Assembly: GCA_013287095.1 (NCBI GenBank)
Contig: JABDEJ010000035.1
Coordinates: forward strand, 1-23,123
DNA length: 23,123 nucleotides
Direction of reading: 5' to 3'
From: Bacteroidota bacterium
GTDB lineage: Bacteria; Bacteroidota; Bacteroidia; CAILMK01
The notes under the pieces were generated by a model. The model had not been told where the DNA came from, made no database searches, and saw only the letters and a list, made by a program, of their open reading frames with translations. Each line of letters begins with the position of its first letter. Position 1 is the stretch's first letter. This document shows positions 15,705-23,123 of the stretch, in pieces. A program made the position numbers and the translations under genes.

Positions 15705-15719
15705 ATCCTGTCCCAGGAT
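15705..15719 (-). other. Small hairpin right after a surface protein stop codon
   Basis: Arms ATCCTG and CAGGAT flank a 3-nt loop, 1 nt downstream (on the minus strand) of the TAA at 15723-15721. No T run follows, so it may protect the mRNA 3' end, act as a weak terminator, or be chance. Confidence 0.35.
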
Positions 15720-15720
15720 A

Positions 15721-15966
15721 TTAAAGTTTTACAATCTGCCTGCTTATATATCCATCATCAGTCATGATCTTTAAAAAATAAACCCCCGGATTGAGATTGT
15801 ATTTTTCGGCATTAATTTCAGTTTGGTAAGAACCTATATCCAGAGTTGTATTGACAACAGTTTTCATTTGTCGTCCGGTGACATCAAATAAGGATATCGA
15901 AATTTTTGAGGGTTTATTAAGGGTGTATTGTACTGTTGTAGAGGAGCTGAACGGGTTGGGGTAAAT
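15721..15966 (-). repeat. Conserved 246-nt 3' end encoding the T9SS sorting domain (copy 3)
   Basis: This is the third copy, about 89% identical to copy 1 by hand count (26 differences). A 95-nt stretch of the shared N-terminal domain of the same two genes is about 78% identical. Confidence 0.8.
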
Positions 15967-18453
15967 TGACAAAGTAAAGATACTTTTTGTGTCTGGTTCG
16001 ATACCCATATATTGAACGTCAATAGTAGAATCCATTTCATTTGTGCAACCGTTGGTGTTCTTTACCACCAGGGCAACGTTATAAGACTGGTTATTGACGT
16101 ATGAATGTTTAATACTATGTCCGTCTCCACTATTGCCGTCTCCGAAAACCCAAAAATATGATGAATCTGTAAGACTGCTATCCGTGGCATGAAAATAAGA
16201 TTCAGGACCTAAATAATTCATAAACCAATGGGCATCAGGAAGAGGTTTATCCAAAACCGTGACGGTAACTGAATTGGTTTTATGGCAGCCTGTACTTAAA
16301 ATGGTTTCTGTTAAAAAATAGGTTGTTGTGGTGTCAGGCATCACGACAGGATTGGCCAATGTGGAACTGAAACCAAGGGGCGAACTAGTCCAGCTACGAT
16401 GATATCCTGTTATGGCAGGAATTCCAATAAGTGCTTTGTCACCCTTACATACAGTTGAATTTGTTCCCGGATTGGCAATAGGCAGTGGATTGACTGTTAT
16501 GGTTACAGAATCGGTATTTGAACAGCCAAAGTTGTTGTTTTCCTTTAAGATATAAATGGTGGTTGCAGTTGGTTTATCCGTCGGATTGCTAATAGATGAT
16601 GAAAATCCTTGTGGAAATGAAGTCCACACATAAGTATCACCTTTCACAGAGGAATCACCGAGATCAATTGCATTTCCGAGACAGATTGATTGATTTGCAA
16701 CCGTTTTTGCGGCAGGCAAGGGGAGCAGGTTTACCCTCATTGAATCGTAAATGGTACAACCTGTAGCATCTTTAATGCCAGCCCTTAAAACGGTATCCTT
16801 TATAATATATTGGTGAATACTGGCTCCTGTGTCTCCTGTATTCCAGGTGATGGTATAAGGCTTTGTATAATTTGAAGGGATTGCATTAACAATTAATTCG
16901 GTCTTTGGGCATATTGATGTGTCGCCAGGAAGCCGGATCGCCGGAAGTTTATCAATAGTTACACTATCCCTATATGTTGAAATGCATCCATTTTGTCCCG
17001 TGATTGTCAAAGTATAATGATAAACGCCCTGGCTATTGTATTGATATGAGCCGGATTTCCCATTAATATTCAGAGATTTAGCCCCTGATATGCTATCTCC
17101 CGTCCAGATATAACTACTTATGGCAGTTGAATTTACAGCCGGGTTGGCCTGAAAATTTACCAGGCCACATTTTTGAATTGTTGCTGAATAAGTGGCTTGC
17201 GGGGCTTCTCCGGTGACATAAATGCTAAAGGATTTAGAAGCCCGTCCCGGAATCGGGCAAACATTGTTTATGGTATTGGCAACGAAAATATAAGGATTGG
17301 CGCTTATGTCAGATTTTTGAGGTGTCCAGCAGAACATCGCAGTCGGCCACTTTTGATTTGATGAAGTGGCGCTAAAAGTTGCTCCTTTCATGGTTCCCGG
17401 ATTATTCCATGTCATACTCACAGTATCAGTAGGTGTCAGGTCAAATGCTTTTACATTGAAACAGGTCTGTTGCCCCGAACAGATATTAATTGCGTAGGAA
17501 CTGCCGCCATTGATTCCTGCAACAACAGGCGGATAATCAGCAGGACAGGTTATGGCGATAATTTCCAGGTCGCGTTTTATTTGCCCGACATTCTGTGCTA
17601 TCCCTTTGGAATTGCGTCTGTAAATATCAACAACCAGTACATAGACAGATACATCCTGCTTTACTGCCTTGAATTCGATGTCTCCTGTAGTTGAGTCAAG
17701 ATGAAATCCATAACAATAAGGTGGTACAAATGCCTGGCTCTTGCTTGATCCGGCATAAATTAAAGGTGCGTCATAAGTGTAAGGTGAATTATATGGAATA
17801 TTACTTCCTTCAGCGGATTGAGGATAGCCGAAACTAAATGAAAGCGAATCCGGCCGGCCAGCGGAATCAACATCATTATCAATAATTCCGGGACTTAAAA
17901 CAGTACACTGATTGGTGCAAAAGATGGTAATCGGCGGCACCGAAAAATAGGGCGAGCTTAAACCCGGTCTGATACACCTGTCCAATTGATCCTCAACATA
18001 ACAATTCTGATTTGCAGCGCCTGTTGTTATCGCGCTGCTGCGGCTGTTTTCCTGCCAGGCGATACTGTATTTGCAACATGGTCCGGGCAGATATATGATT
18101 GCGGTGATGGTAAATTCTTCAATTCCGTAAGCAAAACTACAACTTGCCCCCTGGCATCTGTCACAGCTTCTACTGCAAACAGGTGTTATATCTGTTCCGC
18201 AACATATACTTGTTTTTGGAGTAACTGCGGTGGGGACACAAGTATCCCCGGGACTAAAATAGGTAAGGTTTGTTCCACTTATCGGAATTCCGTTGCAGTC
18301 GCGGTAAGCGTGTACTATGATTTCAAAACTGTCATGTCCAAGGCTCTGGTATTGAATATCTGCACCCATAACATGAGTAGCCTTAGATGAATAGGGAGCC
18401 GAAAGGCTTATGATACAAATTAAAAGAAGGGTTTTTTGGTAGATATTATTCAT
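15721..18453 (-). CDS. T9SS-secreted modular surface protein, paralogue of the 829-aa protein
   Basis: The 910-aa protein starts at the ATG at 18453, with a signal peptide cut after Ala25 (MNNIYQKTLLLICIIS...SSKA), exactly as in its paralogue at 11027-13516. The mature protein begins THVMGADIQYQSLG and keeps the same Cys-rich region (ICCGTDITPVCSRSCDRC, PCCKYSIAWQENSRSS) and the same central segments (GINGGSSYAI, TWNNPGTMKGATF). It then has two ~78-aa Ig/PKD-like units (about 16230-16714), where the paralogue has one. A PKD domain (WVFGDGNSGDG) and a type-A T9SS sorting domain (IYPNPFSSSTTVQYT...QIVKL) follow. It is the first gene of the trio in transcription order. The product is probably surface-anchored and disulfide-stabilised. 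The N-terminal family often occurs with gliding or adhesion proteins, but no activity is proven from sequence. Confidence 0.88.
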   Translation of the reverse strand: MNNIYQKTLLLICIISLSAPYSSKATHVMGADIQYQSLGHDSFEIIVHAYRDCNGIPISGTNLTYFSPGDTCVPTAVTPKTSICCGTDITPVCSRSCDRCQGASCSFAYGIEEFTITAIIYLPGPCCKYSIAWQENSRSSAITTGAANQNCYVEDQLDRCIRPGLSSPYFSVPPITIFCTNQCTVLSPGIIDNDVDSAGRPDSLSFSFGYPQSAEGSNIPYNSPYTYDAPLIYAGSSKSQAFVPPYCYGFHLDSTTGDIEFKAVKQDVSVYVLVVDIYRRNSKGIAQNVGQIKRDLEIIAITCPADYPPVVAGINGGSSYAINICSGQQTCFNVKAFDLTPTDTVSMTWNNPGTMKGATFSATSSNQKWPTAMFCWTPQKSDISANPYIFVANTINNVCPIPGRASKSFSIYVTGEAPQATYSATIQKCGLVNFQANPAVNSTAISSYIWTGDSISGAKSLNINGKSGSYQYNSQGVYHYTLTITGQNGCISTYRDSVTIDKLPAIRLPGDTSICPKTELIVNAIPSNYTKPYTITWNTGDTGASIHQYIIKDTVLRAGIKDATGCTIYDSMRVNLLPLPAAKTVANQSICLGNAIDLGDSSVKGDTYVWTSFPQGFSSSISNPTDKPTATTIYILKENNNFGCSNTDSVTITVNPLPIANPGTNSTVCKGDKALIGIPAITGYHRSWTSSPLGFSSTLANPVVMPDTTTTYFLTETILSTGCHKTNSVTVTVLDKPLPDAHWFMNYLGPESYFHATDSSLTDSSYFWVFGDGNSGDGHSIKHSYVNNQSYNVALVVKNTNGCTNEMDSTIDVQYMGIEPDTKSIFTLSIYPNPFSSSTTVQYTLNKPSKISISLFDVTGRQMKTVVNTTLDIGSYQTEINAEKYNLNPGVYFLKIMTDDGYISRQIVKL

Positions 18454-18556
18454 AGGGATTAGAATTATACAATTCAATATTAGATAAAAATCCTTCAATT
18501 TCCTTTCTATGTTTTAGATAAATCTTACGGGTTCAAAATTGTTTATTTTGGAATTT

Positions 18557-18574
18557 GGATCGTTAGTGCGATCC
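18557..18574. repeat. Perfect 6-bp hairpin in the surface-protein/DPP III spacer
   Basis: GGATCG and CGATCC flank the 6-nt loop TTAGTG. It lies about 100 nt upstream of the 910-aa gene on one strand and about 140 nt upstream of the DPP III gene on the other. It may be an operator or a REP-type element. Apart from this hairpin, the octamer array and the -7 box, nothing else is seen in the 263-nt spacer. Confidence 0.5.
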
Positions 18575-18631
18575 TACGACCATGGGAAAGTTTTTTCAAT
18601 GTCTCAATTTCAAGTTTCAGCTATCCGGCGT

Positions 18632-18679
18632 CAGCTAATTAGCTCATTGGCATATCAGCACATTATCCCATTCCCTATC
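18632..18679. repeat. Degenerate octamer array leading into the DPP III promoter
   Basis: Six phased 8-nt units are seen: CAGCTAAT, TAGCTCAT, TGGCATAT, CAGCACAT, TATCCCAT and TCCCTATC. The consensus is roughly TAGCACAT. The last unit contains the start of the -7 box of the next gene. Confidence 0.6.
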
Positions 18680-18683
18680 TTTG
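18676..18683 (+). promoter_or_regulatory. -7 box TATCTTTG of the DPP III gene
   Basis: This is an exact TAnnTTTG match, 33 nt before the ATG at 18717. It leaves a leader of about 30 nt. No clear -33 TTG is found at the right distance. Confidence 0.55.
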
Positions 18684-18716
18684 CCTTTTAAGGGAACCAA
18701 AAACAAACAAAAAGCC

Positions 18717-20783
18717 ATGAAACTTTTATCCAGGATGATTTTGGCAAGTGCTGTCGTAATCGGCTTCGCTGGCTGCAACCATAACAAAACCAATAATATG
18801 AATAGTCAGATTACGCCTGCTGATACTATGGGCGCGTTTTCAAACAGGTTTGCCGACCTGCAATTACTAACCTATAAAGTGCCTGGTTTTGATGAGCTTA
18901 GCCTGCGGCAAAAACAGCTTGCTTATTATCTTTATCAGGCAGCGCTGAGCGGCAGGGATATATTGTACGATCAGAAATATAAATACGGGCTCACCATAAA
19001 GAGAACTATTGAAGGGATATATGATTCCTACAAGGGAGACCGTACCTCACCGCAATGGAAAGAGTTTATGGTATTTGCGAAAAGGATGTGGTTTTCAAAC
19101 GGGAACCATCATCACTATGGTGCGGAAAAAATGATCCCGGCCTTCAGTTATGATGATTTTAAGGGCTTTATTACCCAGAGTGATGCTTCAAAACTTCCAC
19201 TGGGTGGCAAGAGCGTAGATTCATTTTTGACCTTTATGAATCCGATCTTGTTTGACAAAAATGTCGGTTTTAAAACCGTGGTTCTGGATAAAAATGCGGA
19301 TGTGATCAAGGAATCAGCGAATAACTTCTATGAAGGCCTCACTCAAAAGGAAGTAGAAGATTATTACAAATCCAAAATGGATCCAAAGGATTCTACTCCT
19401 GTTATGTATGGCCTTAACTCAAAACTAGTAAAAGAAAATGGCCAGATCGTTGAGAAAACCTGGAAGGTAGGAGGGATGTATGATAAAGCTATTTCACAAA
19501 TAGTATTCTGGCTTCAAAAGGCTGTAACCGTTGCCGAAAATCCCAACCAAAAAGATGCCTTGGAAAAACTGGTCAAATTCTATCAGACCGGCGATCTTAA
19601 AGATTTTGATGCCTATAACATTGCATGGGTACGCGATGTGGATTCAAGGATAGATGCTACCAATGGCTTTATAGAGGTTTATGGCGATGCGCTTGGTATG
19701 CGAGGATCTTACGAATCTGTGATATCCTTCAAGGACATGGAAGCCTCCAAAGTAATTGCAAATATAGGCTCTCAGGCACAGTGGTTTGAAGATCATTCAC
19801 CGATAATGCCAGAACACAAAAAGAAACATGTAACAGGCATTTCCGCAAAAGTGATCACCGTTTGTGTCGAATCAGGCGACGCCGCGCCATATACGCCGAT
19901 TGGCATAAACCTCCCGAATTCAAACTGGATCCGTCAGAAATACGGGTCGAAATCGGTTTCGCTGGGCAACATCGTTCAGGCTTATGATCAAAGCAATGCC
20001 GCTGCACCTGATATTGATGAATTTTACTATGACCAGGAAACCAGGGACCGTCAACGCAAATACGGTGCCCTTGCCGGTGAACTGCATACAGATATGCACG
20101 AAGTGATCGGTCATGCGTCCGGTCAACTCAATCCGGGTGTAGGTACACCTGAACATACCCTAAAAAACTATAACAACGCCCTGGAAGAAGGCCGCGCTGA
20201 TTTAGTTGGATTATATTATATCATTGATCCTAAGTTGGTTGAAATGGGTGTAACACCATCTACTGAAGTCGGCAATGCAGGCTATGATAAATACATCATG
20301 AACGGGATGATGCTCCAACTCAACAGGCTTGATCCAGGCAAAAACGTTGAAGAGGCGCACATGCGTAACCGTCAGCTGATTGCACATTGGGCGTATGAGC
20401 ATGGTAAAAAAGACAATGTGATTGAAAAAATAAGCAAGGACGGTAAGACTTATTTTAAGATTCATGATTACAATAAATTAAGAGAACTCTTCGGACAATT
20501 GCTCCGCGAAATTCAACGCATTAAATCAGAAGGGGATTATAAAGCAGCGTCAGACCTGGTAGAAAACTATGGTGTAAAAGCCGACCAGGATCTGGTGAAA
20601 GAAGTCAAAGACCGTTATAAAAAACTTAATATCGCGCCATACAAAGGTTTCATTCAGGCCAAACTGGTGCCTGTAATGGATGGCGACAAAATCACGGATG
20701 TGAAGGTGGAATATCCAACTGATTTTGTAAAACAAATGATGGACTACGCAAAAGATTATTCGTTTTTACCGGATGTGAATTAA
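18717..20783 (+). CDS. Dipeptidyl-peptidase III (M49 family), lipoprotein
   Basis: The 688-aa zinc exopeptidase releases dipeptides from oligopeptides. The M49 hallmark HExxGH is HEVIGH at residues 461-466, with the zinc-binding second motif EEGRAD at 490-495. The 25-residue gap between the second His and the zinc-ligand Glu491 fits the short-spaced bacterial branch (as I recall from the Bacteroides enzyme) and is far shorter than in the human enzyme. The start at 18717 gives a lipoprotein signal, MKLLSRMILASAVVIGFAGC, with Cys20 as the acylated residue. The enzyme therefore sits in the cell envelope, where it would complement the S46 peptidase encoded in the same window. The frame upstream of this ATG contains the promoter. 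A VOC-family gene follows after 25 nt, probably cotranscribed. Confidence 0.93.
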   Translation: MKLLSRMILASAVVIGFAGCNHNKTNNMNSQITPADTMGAFSNRFADLQLLTYKVPGFDELSLRQKQLAYYLYQAALSGRDILYDQKYKYGLTIKRTIEGIYDSYKGDRTSPQWKEFMVFAKRMWFSNGNHHHYGAEKMIPAFSYDDFKGFITQSDASKLPLGGKSVDSFLTFMNPILFDKNVGFKTVVLDKNADVIKESANNFYEGLTQKEVEDYYKSKMDPKDSTPVMYGLNSKLVKENGQIVEKTWKVGGMYDKAISQIVFWLQKAVTVAENPNQKDALEKLVKFYQTGDLKDFDAYNIAWVRDVDSRIDATNGFIEVYGDALGMRGSYESVISFKDMEASKVIANIGSQAQWFEDHSPIMPEHKKKHVTGISAKVITVCVESGDAAPYTPIGINLPNSNWIRQKYGSKSVSLGNIVQAYDQSNAAAPDIDEFYYDQETRDRQRKYGALAGELHTDMHEVIGHASGQLNPGVGTPEHTLKNYNNALEEGRADLVGLYYIIDPKLVEMGVTPSTEVGNAGYDKYIMNGMMLQLNRLDPGKNVEEAHMRNRQLIAHWAYEHGKKDNVIEKISKDGKTYFKIHDYNKLRELFGQLLREIQRIKSEGDYKAASDLVENYGVKADQDLVKEVKDRYKKLNIAPYKGFIQAKLVPVMDGDKITDVKVEYPTDFVKQMMDYAKDYSFLPDVN

Positions 20784-20808
20784 TTCTTACTTCTTACTCA
20801 TTGCTCCC

Positions 20809-21573
20809 ATGAAACTAGGCTCCGCTTCACAAATTGTTATTGGTACAGAAGACCTCGAAGCTTCTGCTCTGGTCTATGACCGAATCGGATTTAGAAGGAT
20901 AGCCGAAGGGAACATGCCCGGGCCCTTTATTCAGTATACCGATGACAGTTCTTTAATCTTGCTAACCCAGGATGGAATGAAGTATATAGGCCTGATCTAT
21001 TTCGACAAGGATATGCTTAGGAATGTTGATGAATTGATGAGCCAAGGCGTGGAATTTCAACAGCAAACAAATGATGCTGCAGGCAATTTTTTCCATGGCA
21101 TTTTTACCACACCTGATGGGGTGATGATCAACCTCGTAAATTTTGATCCAGGGAATATGTACCAGCCTGATCGAAAGCTTATTAATATCCCCGAGGATGA
21201 ATTAGGGTCTCTTGAAAATTATCCTAATAAAATGATCGGGGTTTTCGGTGAATATTCTATTCCTGTTTCCGGGCTCGAAAAATCACTGGAGTACTGGCAG
21301 AAGTTGGGCTTTGATGTTCTTAGCAGAAATGAGGAACCTTATCCCTGGGCAATTGTCACCGATGGATTAAATGTGCTTGGATTTCATCAGACAACAGAAT
21401 TTAATACCCAGGCCATTACCTATTTTGCCCCGGATATGCAGAAACGAATTGCAGCTTTAAAAAATACGGGCCTTGAAGACAATATAAACAGGTTTTCAGG
21501 ATCAGGTGACAGTGAAAAGAATGCGGTACTAACAACCATGGAAAACCAGCACTTTTTCCTGTTTTCGTTTTAG
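20809..21573 (+). CDS. VOC (glyoxalase/bleomycin-resistance fold) protein with two modules
   Basis: The 254-aa protein contains two vicinal-oxygen-chelate modules. The first is about residues 5-115 (IVIGTEDLEASALVYDRIGFRRIAEG ... GIFTTPDGVMINLVNF) and the second about 142-254 (YSIPVSGLEKSLEYWQKLGFDVLSR ... FFLFSF). Both keep the characteristic 'DLE-S-x-x-Y-x-x-x-GF' signature. The usual first metal-ligand His of glyoxalase I is replaced (SQIVIGTEDL), while a His is present in the second module (LGFHQT), so metal binding is uncertain. It is cytosolic and lacks a signal. It starts 25 nt after the DPP III stop and is probably on the same transcript. The reaction or ligand cannot be named. Confidence 0.85.
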   Translation: MKLGSASQIVIGTEDLEASALVYDRIGFRRIAEGNMPGPFIQYTDDSSLILLTQDGMKYIGLIYFDKDMLRNVDELMSQGVEFQQQTNDAAGNFFHGIFTTPDGVMINLVNFDPGNMYQPDRKLINIPEDELGSLENYPNKMIGVFGEYSIPVSGLEKSLEYWQKLGFDVLSRNEEPYPWAIVTDGLNVLGFHQTTEFNTQAITYFAPDMQKRIAALKNTGLEDNINRFSGSGDSEKNAVLTTMENQHFFLFSF

Positions 21574-21595
21574 GCTTAATACATTAGGGCTTCAT

Positions 21596-21617
21596 AAATT
21601 GTGATTAAAAACAATTT
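21596..21617. repeat. 7-bp inverted repeat upstream of the TlpA-like gene
   Basis: AAATTGT (21596-21602) and ACAATTT (21611-21617) are perfect complements around an 8-nt loop, 22 nt after the VOC stop. It could act as a weak terminator for the DPP III-VOC unit. Its right arm overlaps the next inverted repeat by 3 nt. Confidence 0.55.
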
Positions 21618-21653
21618 CTGAATCAATCATGCGTTCGATACGTGATTCAGAAA
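21615..21653. repeat. 11-bp perfect inverted repeat, possible operator
   Basis: TTTCTGAATCA (21615-21625) and TGATTCAGAAA (21643-21653) are perfect complements with a 17-nt spacer. The right arm lies where the -33 element of the TlpA-like gene promoter would be, which is what a repressor site might look like. A terminator is less likely because no T run follows. Confidence 0.6.
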
Positions 21654-21671
21654 CAGTTAACTTGTAATTCA

Positions 21672-21679
21672 TATATTTG
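21672..21679 (+). promoter_or_regulatory. -7 box TATATTTG of the TlpA-like gene
   Basis: This is an exact TAnnTTTG match, ending 5 nt before the ATG at 21685. Confidence 0.5.
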
Positions 21680-21684
21680 GGCCA

Positions 21685-23123
21685 ATGAACCGAAAAACAA
21701 AAATTATTCTTTTATTCCTGACATTAGGTTTGCCGATTATTTTATTCGCACAACCTGTAATAATCAAGGGACATGTATCAGCAAAAAAGAAAGATACAAT
21801 TTTTGTTAGTTCGCCCAGAGGCATTGTCGATCATGTTGACTATAATGCAAATAAAGAACGTGTTGCAAATATATCTCCTGACAGGGATGGGAATTTCAGG
21901 GTAGTCTGTCCATCCTCTTCTGAGGGAAGATATTATGCTTTAAAGATGGGGGAAAATCACATTTTTTTTGGTGTATATCTATATCCCGGAGATAGCATCA
22001 ATGTAGAAGTAATGGATACTATTAACCATTATTACGGAAATGGAGCGAGTGCTGCTATTTATTTTGATAGTTGCATGCAAAAGCAATATGTTCCCAGGTC
22101 CACTACCCTGAAACTATCAACGGATTCATTTCTTCGCAACATAGATAGTTGCAGTTCAGATCAGTTAAATTTCATTGAAAGGTTTGCCAAACGCGAAAAC
22201 TGGAATTCAAAGCGCAAACAACATGCAATATGGGATGCGAAATATCAATGGGAAAGCGAGAAACTGCAATATATTACCTGGCATTCTTTTGTTACACACC
22301 AAACCGGTATAGTTAAAGTAAAGCCCTCCTTCTTTAATATTTTTACTTATGCGGATTTGCACAATGAAGAAGCTTTAAGTTCTGTTGGTTATATTTCTGT
22401 GCTGCGAAGTCTGGCAGGTACGATCTTATTAGAGAAGTGGGAGCATTTGTCTCCTGAAACTAAAAAATTGCTGATTCCAACCAAAGAGGAATGGGACATA
22501 AAGGAAACTATGAAATTGATGGATAGCCTCTATACGGGCAAAATAAAAGAGGTTGCATTGGGCCTTTATGCTGAAGGTATGTTTATGCGCCTGCAGTACG
22601 ATAAAGAAGACAAAAAGGCTGAACGACTTAAGGTGATAGATTCATTGATTGGGATATTGGGAAGAGATACTACGACTTATCACACCGGGATCTATACCAG
22701 ACTTAAGGAAAAAAGACAACAGACCATGGACCGTAACAATACGTCCGCGTCTCAATTCAGTCTACCGGACACAAGTGGAAAAGTATTGTCGCTCAATGAC
22801 TTTCGTGGCAAAGTGGTACTTATTGATTTTTGGGAAGTTGGCTGTGTACCATGCTATGAAGCTATTCCGCATTCCAATAAATTGCAGGAAGAACTTGCAG
22901 GAAAGGACTTTGTGGTCATTTCAATTTGTTGTCACAGCAATGATAATGAGCAGAAAAAGTGGATTAACAAGTTCAAATGGAAGGGGGTACATCTAGCCAG
23001 TCACAATAAAATGGAAGATAGCTATGGCGTTGAAGGCTATCCTGATTATGTTTTGATTGACAAAAAGGGCATTATCAGGCATGATAACGCAACTCTCACA
23101 GATGATTTGAAAGCAGAAATTAA
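21685..23123 (+). CDS. TlpA/ResA-like thioredoxin-fold protein, 3' end outside window
   Basis: The frame is open from the ATG at 21685 to the window edge (479 codons, no stop), so the gene is partial. A signal peptide (MNRKTKIILLFLTLGLPIILFAQ) sends it to the periplasm. Residues 24-360 hold a beta-rich N-terminal region and a helical middle, as in the Bacteroidota proteins that put a long domain before a thioredoxin module. The thioredoxin-like module begins near SQFSLPDTSGKVLSLNDFRGKVVLIDFW and carries the redox motif C387-V-P-C390, with a probable cis-Pro in GYPDYVLID. It could be a disulfide reductase or oxidoreductase of the TlpA/ResA type; the substrate is unknown. In-frame upstream codons reach a stop at 21658 without another ATG, so the start is secure. 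Its promoter box and two inverted repeats lie immediately upstream. Confidence 0.88.
   Translation, partial: MNRKTKIILLFLTLGLPIILFAQPVIIKGHVSAKKKDTIFVSSPRGIVDHVDYNANKERVANISPDRDGNFRVVCPSSSEGRYYALKMGENHIFFGVYLYPGDSINVEVMDTINHYYGNGASAAIYFDSCMQKQYVPRSTTLKLSTDSFLRNIDSCSSDQLNFIERFAKRENWNSKRKQHAIWDAKYQWESEKLQYITWHSFVTHQTGIVKVKPSFFNIFTYADLHNEEALSSVGYISVLRSLAGTILLEKWEHLSPETKKLLIPTKEEWDIKETMKLMDSLYTGKIKEVALGLYAEGMFMRLQYDKEDKKAERLKVIDSLIGILGRDTTTYHTGIYTRLKEKRQQTMDRNNTSASQFSLPDTSGKVLSLNDFRGKVVLIDFWEVGCVPCYEAIPHSNKLQEELAGKDFVVISICCHSNDNEQKKWINKFKWKGVHLASHNKMEDSYGVEGYPDYVLIDKKGIIRHDNATLTDDLKAEI

Noticed and set aside
15619..15705. Longer N-terminus of the 624-aa surface protein
   Set aside because: The extra residues separate the start from the signal peptide and read like a translated spacer.
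17986..18390. 134-aa plus-strand frame inside the 910-aa surface protein gene
   Set aside because: Its Cys/Ala-rich composition mirrors the opposite strand of the Cys-rich domain; no independent support.
22649..22996. 115-aa plus-strand frame near the right edge
   Set aside because: It is out of frame with the TlpA-like gene that runs open from 21685 to the edge and carries the C-V-P-C motif.

Overview
The window looks like chromosomal DNA of a free-living or environmental member of the Bacteroidota, probably close to the Chitinophagales/Sphingobacteriales. The reasons are: three large secreted proteins ending in a type-A type IX secretion (T9SS) sorting domain, S46 and M49 peptidases typical of this phylum, six copies of the Bacteroidota -7 promoter box TAnnTTTG in front of genes, no Shine-Dalgarno sequences, and AT-leaning base composition. 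I see no rRNA or tRNA gene, CRISPR array, transposase, integrase or phage gene.

Left part (1-7035). Three small minus-strand genes (a coiled-coil lipoprotein, a small membrane protein and a cytochrome b5/MAPR-like heme protein) face away from a plus-strand cluster: a secreted S46 dipeptidyl-peptidase of the DPP7 type, an M61 glycyl-aminopeptidase-like enzyme with a PDZ domain, and an exported TPR protein. The three are 37 and 35 nt apart and are probably cotranscribed. The S46 enzyme would release dipeptides in the periplasm; the M61 enzyme has no visible signal peptide.

Middle part (7036-10922). purM (purine synthesis) and a diverged AlkZ-like winged-helix protein are transcribed away from each other across a repeat-rich spacer. 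The latter converges on accC, the biotin carboxylase of an acyl-CoA carboxylase.

Right-middle part (11027-18453). Three consecutive minus-strand genes encode modular cell-surface proteins of 910, 624 and 829 aa in transcription order. The outer two are paralogues with a cysteine-rich N-terminal domain. All three carry Ig/PKD-like modules (2, 4 and 1 copies of a ~78-aa unit), one PKD domain and an almost identical sorting domain. The last 246 nt of each gene are conserved at DNA level more than the rest, which suggests gene conversion.

Right end (18717-23123). A lipoprotein dipeptidyl-peptidase III (M49) is followed 25 nt later by a two-module VOC protein. A TlpA/ResA-like thioredoxin-fold protein then runs off the window edge.

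The parts most worth a second look are: the four genes whose -7 box sits 4-7 nt from ATG (probable leaderless mRNAs), the short tandem arrays and palindromes in several spacers, the homogenised sorting-domain DNA, the AlkZ-like protein that has lost the usual catalytic glutamines, and two overlapping inverted repeats in front of the TlpA-like gene. I did not find a clear-cut novel defence or biosynthetic system.
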